A stretch of DNA of 7,374 bases, taken from NCBI GenBank assembly GCA_030765735.1, contig JAVCBZ010000008.1:1-7374 (forward strand), written 5' to 3'. The DNA comes from Candidatus Susulua stagnicola (lineage in GTDB: Bacteria; Omnitrophota; Gorgyraeia; Duberdicusellales; 4484-171). Shown one piece after another: positions 5,953-7,374 of the stretch. The notes under the pieces are model-generated. The model ran no database searches. It worked only from the letters and a program-made list of their open reading frames with translations, and had not been told where the DNA came from. Position 1 is the stretch's first letter. Each line of letters begins with the position of its first letter. A program made the position numbers and the translations under genes.

Positions 5953-6933
5953 CTATATTATTCCAGCAGCAATTAAATCCTGGATGTCTAACATTCCAGC
6001 AGGGTAATAATTTTTATCTACTACTGGAACTTCATCAATTTTCTTTTTTTCCAATGTTTTTAAAACTTCTGAAGCTAAATCATTATCATAAACCGTTACT
6101 GGGTTCTTAGTCATAACTACTTTAATCTTTTCTTCTAAAAGATTAGGATGTTTTTCTAAATTTCTACGTAAATCTCCGTCAGTAAATATGCCAATTAATT
6201 TCTTATTCTTGTTAACAACAGTTGCTGCTCCAGCACGAGCAGTTGTTATCTTTATAATAACTTCTTTAACTAAAGCATCCTCGTCAACAATAGGATTAAA
6301 TTTCCCCTTGCGCATGATATCTTTAACCTTAAGTAGTAATTTTCTTCCTAAAGAACCACGAGGATGAAAAAAAGCAAAATCTTTCTCCTTGAAACCCTTT
6401 ATCTTTTGCAAAACTACTGATATAGCATCACATATTACCAACATTGCTGTAGTAGAGGTAGTTGGAGCTAAACCTAAAGCGCAAGCTTCTTTATCAACTT
6501 TAACATTAACTACGCTATCAGAATAACAGGCAAGGCTAGACTTAATATTTCCAGTAATAGCAATTATTTTTGATCCAATCTTTTTTATAAAAGGAATTAA
6601 ATTCTTTATCTCATCAGTCTCTCCGCTATAAGAAAGAACCACCACTACGTCATCCTCACGGACACTCCCCAAATCTCCATGAACTGCCTCAGCAGCATGA
6701 AGCCAAAATGATGAAGAGCCAGTAGAAGATAGCGTAGCTGAAAATTTTTGTCCAATAATTCCAGCTTTACCCATACCAGTAACAACAATTCTACCTTTAC
6801 AACAGGAAATCATATCGATCACCTTTACAAAATTATTACTTAAATTACGGCTTAAGTCATCAATCCCTTTTTTCTCTGTCTTAAGAACTTCTTTAGCCCA
6901 TTTTATAACTTCTTCTCTCTTACTTTTCTTCAT
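5953..6933 (-). CDS. kdsD: Arabinose 5-phosphate isomerase KdsD (KpsF/GutQ family)
   Basis: A 326-residue enzyme (E. coli KdsD is 328) that interconverts ribulose 5-phosphate and arabinose 5-phosphate, supplying KdsA. An N-terminal helix leads into a SIS sugar-isomerase domain (about 35-180) with GRIVVTGMGKAG (47-58), HAAEAVHGDLG (79-89), SYSGETDEI (101-109) and LAPTTSTTAM (155-164). Likely active-site residues, by comparison with E. coli, are Lys57, Glu105, Glu149 and His190 (in FHPRGSLGRKLL). Two CBS domains follow (about 203-262 and 272-326); in this family they may sense a nucleotide or nucleotide sugar. The start ATG overlaps the end of kdsA by 14 bases and has a weak AAGAGG (6940-6945) upstream, so translation is probably coupled. 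The neighbours kdsA and kdsC support KdsD rather than the sorbitol-operon paralogue GutQ. Confidence 0.96.
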   Translation of the reverse strand: MKKSKREEVIKWAKEVLKTEKKGIDDLSRNLSNNFVKVIDMISCCKGRIVVTGMGKAGIIGQKFSATLSSTGSSSFWLHAAEAVHGDLGSVREDDVVVVLSYSGETDEIKNLIPFIKKIGSKIIAITGNIKSSLACYSDSVVNVKVDKEACALGLAPTTSTTAMLVICDAISVVLQKIKGFKEKDFAFFHPRGSLGRKLLLKVKDIMRKGKFNPIVDEDALVKEVIIKITTARAGAATVVNKNKKLIGIFTDGDLRRNLEKHPNLLEEKIKVVMTKNPVTVYDNDLASEVLKTLEKKKIDEVPVVDKNYYPAGMLDIQDLIAAGII

Positions 6934-7374
6934 TTATTGCCTCTTTTATTTTTAAAATACTTTTAACTAAATTTTTAATCTTAGCCAAAGGTAGAGAAGT
7001 ATAAGCATCTGACAAAGCTAAAGAAGGTTTAGGATGTACTTCCATAAATAAACCATCTACACCACAAGCTACTGCTGCCTTAGCTAAAGCAGGAGCAAAT
7101 TTTCTGTCTCCACCTGAAACTCCTTTCCTAGCTGAAGGACTTTGCAAGGAATGAGTAACATCATAAATTACTGGATACCCATATTTTTTCATAATTAAAA
7201 AGGAACGAAAATCAACCACTAAACTATTATAGCCAAAACAACTTCCTCTTTCAGTAATAAAAATCTTTTTATTCCCCGTTGATTCAACTTTCTCAACCAT
7301 ATATTTCATATCAGTAGGTGAAGCAAATTGTCCTTTTTTAATATTTATAATCTTATTAGTTTTTGCTGCCTCTA
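6920..7374 (-). CDS. kdsA: 3-deoxy-8-phosphooctulonate (Kdo 8-phosphate) synthase KdsA, 5' part outside window
   Basis: The C-terminal 150 residues of a cytoplasmic TIM-barrel enzyme that condenses arabinose 5-phosphate with phosphoenolpyruvate. The frame is open from the window's right edge, so an in-frame ATG at 7307-7309 is internal and not the start. About 120-130 N-terminal residues are missing. Visible family blocks, in order, are NIKKGQFASPTD, ERGSCFGYNSLVVD, IYDVTHSLQSP, VSGGDRKFAPALAKAA and FMEVHPKPSLALSDA. Likely metal/active-site positions are the His of DVTH, the Glu of MEVH and the Asp of LSDA; the last two are 11 residues apart, as in E. coli. The end of the barrel has LSDA where non-metal enzymes carry CDGPS, which hints at the metal-dependent class. 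The deciding Cys/Asn position lies in the missing N-terminus. Its last 14 bases overlap kdsD. Confidence 0.96.
   Translation of the reverse strand, partial: EAAKTNKIINIKKGQFASPTDMKYMVEKVESTGNKKIFITERGSCFGYNSLVVDFRSFLIMKKYGYPVIYDVTHSLQSPSARKGVSGGDRKFAPALAKAAVACGVDGLFMEVHPKPSLALSDAYTSLPLAKIKNLVKSILKIKEAINEEK

Noticed and set aside
7307..7309. ATG at 7307-7309 as the start of a short 129-residue gene
   Set aside because: The frame continues upstream to the window edge with clear KdsA sequence (NIKKGQFASPTD), so this Met is internal.

Overview
The window is a compact, AT-rich bacterial segment with nine protein genes, all read from the minus strand. It has almost no non-coding DNA: the longest gap is about 55 bases. 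In transcription order (right to left) the genes are kdsA (5' part cut by the window edge), kdsD, kdsC, an lptC-lptA fusion, lptB, tig (trigger factor), clpP, a class V aminotransferase, and serA (3' part cut by the window edge). Kdo synthesis and Lpt transport genes mean a diderm bacterium that makes lipopolysaccharide. The gene order, AT richness and short, fused or trimmed protein forms would suit an uncultured lineage such as Omnitrophota or a neighbouring candidate phylum. That placement is an impression from memory, not a demonstrated one.

Right part (about 3836-7374) is the LPS core and export module. KdsD converts ribulose 5-phosphate to arabinose 5-phosphate. KdsA condenses this with phosphoenolpyruvate to Kdo 8-phosphate, and KdsC removes the phosphate to give Kdo. 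LptB is the cytoplasmic ATPase of the LPS extractor. The gene between kdsC and lptB, where separate lptC and lptA genes usually sit, is a single 270-residue protein. It has an LptC-like anchored first half and an LptA-like second half, so it looks like a natural membrane-tethered bridge. kdsB, waaA and the lptF/lptG/lptD partners are not in the window.

Middle part (about 2246-3803) is a protein-quality pair. The trigger factor keeps the ribosome-binding N-domain and the C-terminal chaperone arms but has no room for the FKBP-type prolyl isomerase domain, and its C-terminus is short. ClpP is complete, with its catalytic triad. clpX, the frequent next gene, is absent here. The short tig-clpP gap holds a seven-base direct and inverted repeat that supplies the last residues and stop codon of tig.

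Left part (1-2211) is a serine-synthesis pair: a class V PLP aminotransferase of the serine-pyruvate/alanine-glyoxylate branch overlaps the start of a type-I-like SerA. Together they could carry 3-phosphoglycerate to phosphoserine if the aminotransferase stands in for SerC.

No RNA gene, CRISPR array, mobile element, defence system or convincing promoter or terminator was seen. I found no wholly new system. The points most worth a second look are the LptC-LptA fusion, the isomerase-less trigger factor, and the heptamer repeat at the end of tig.
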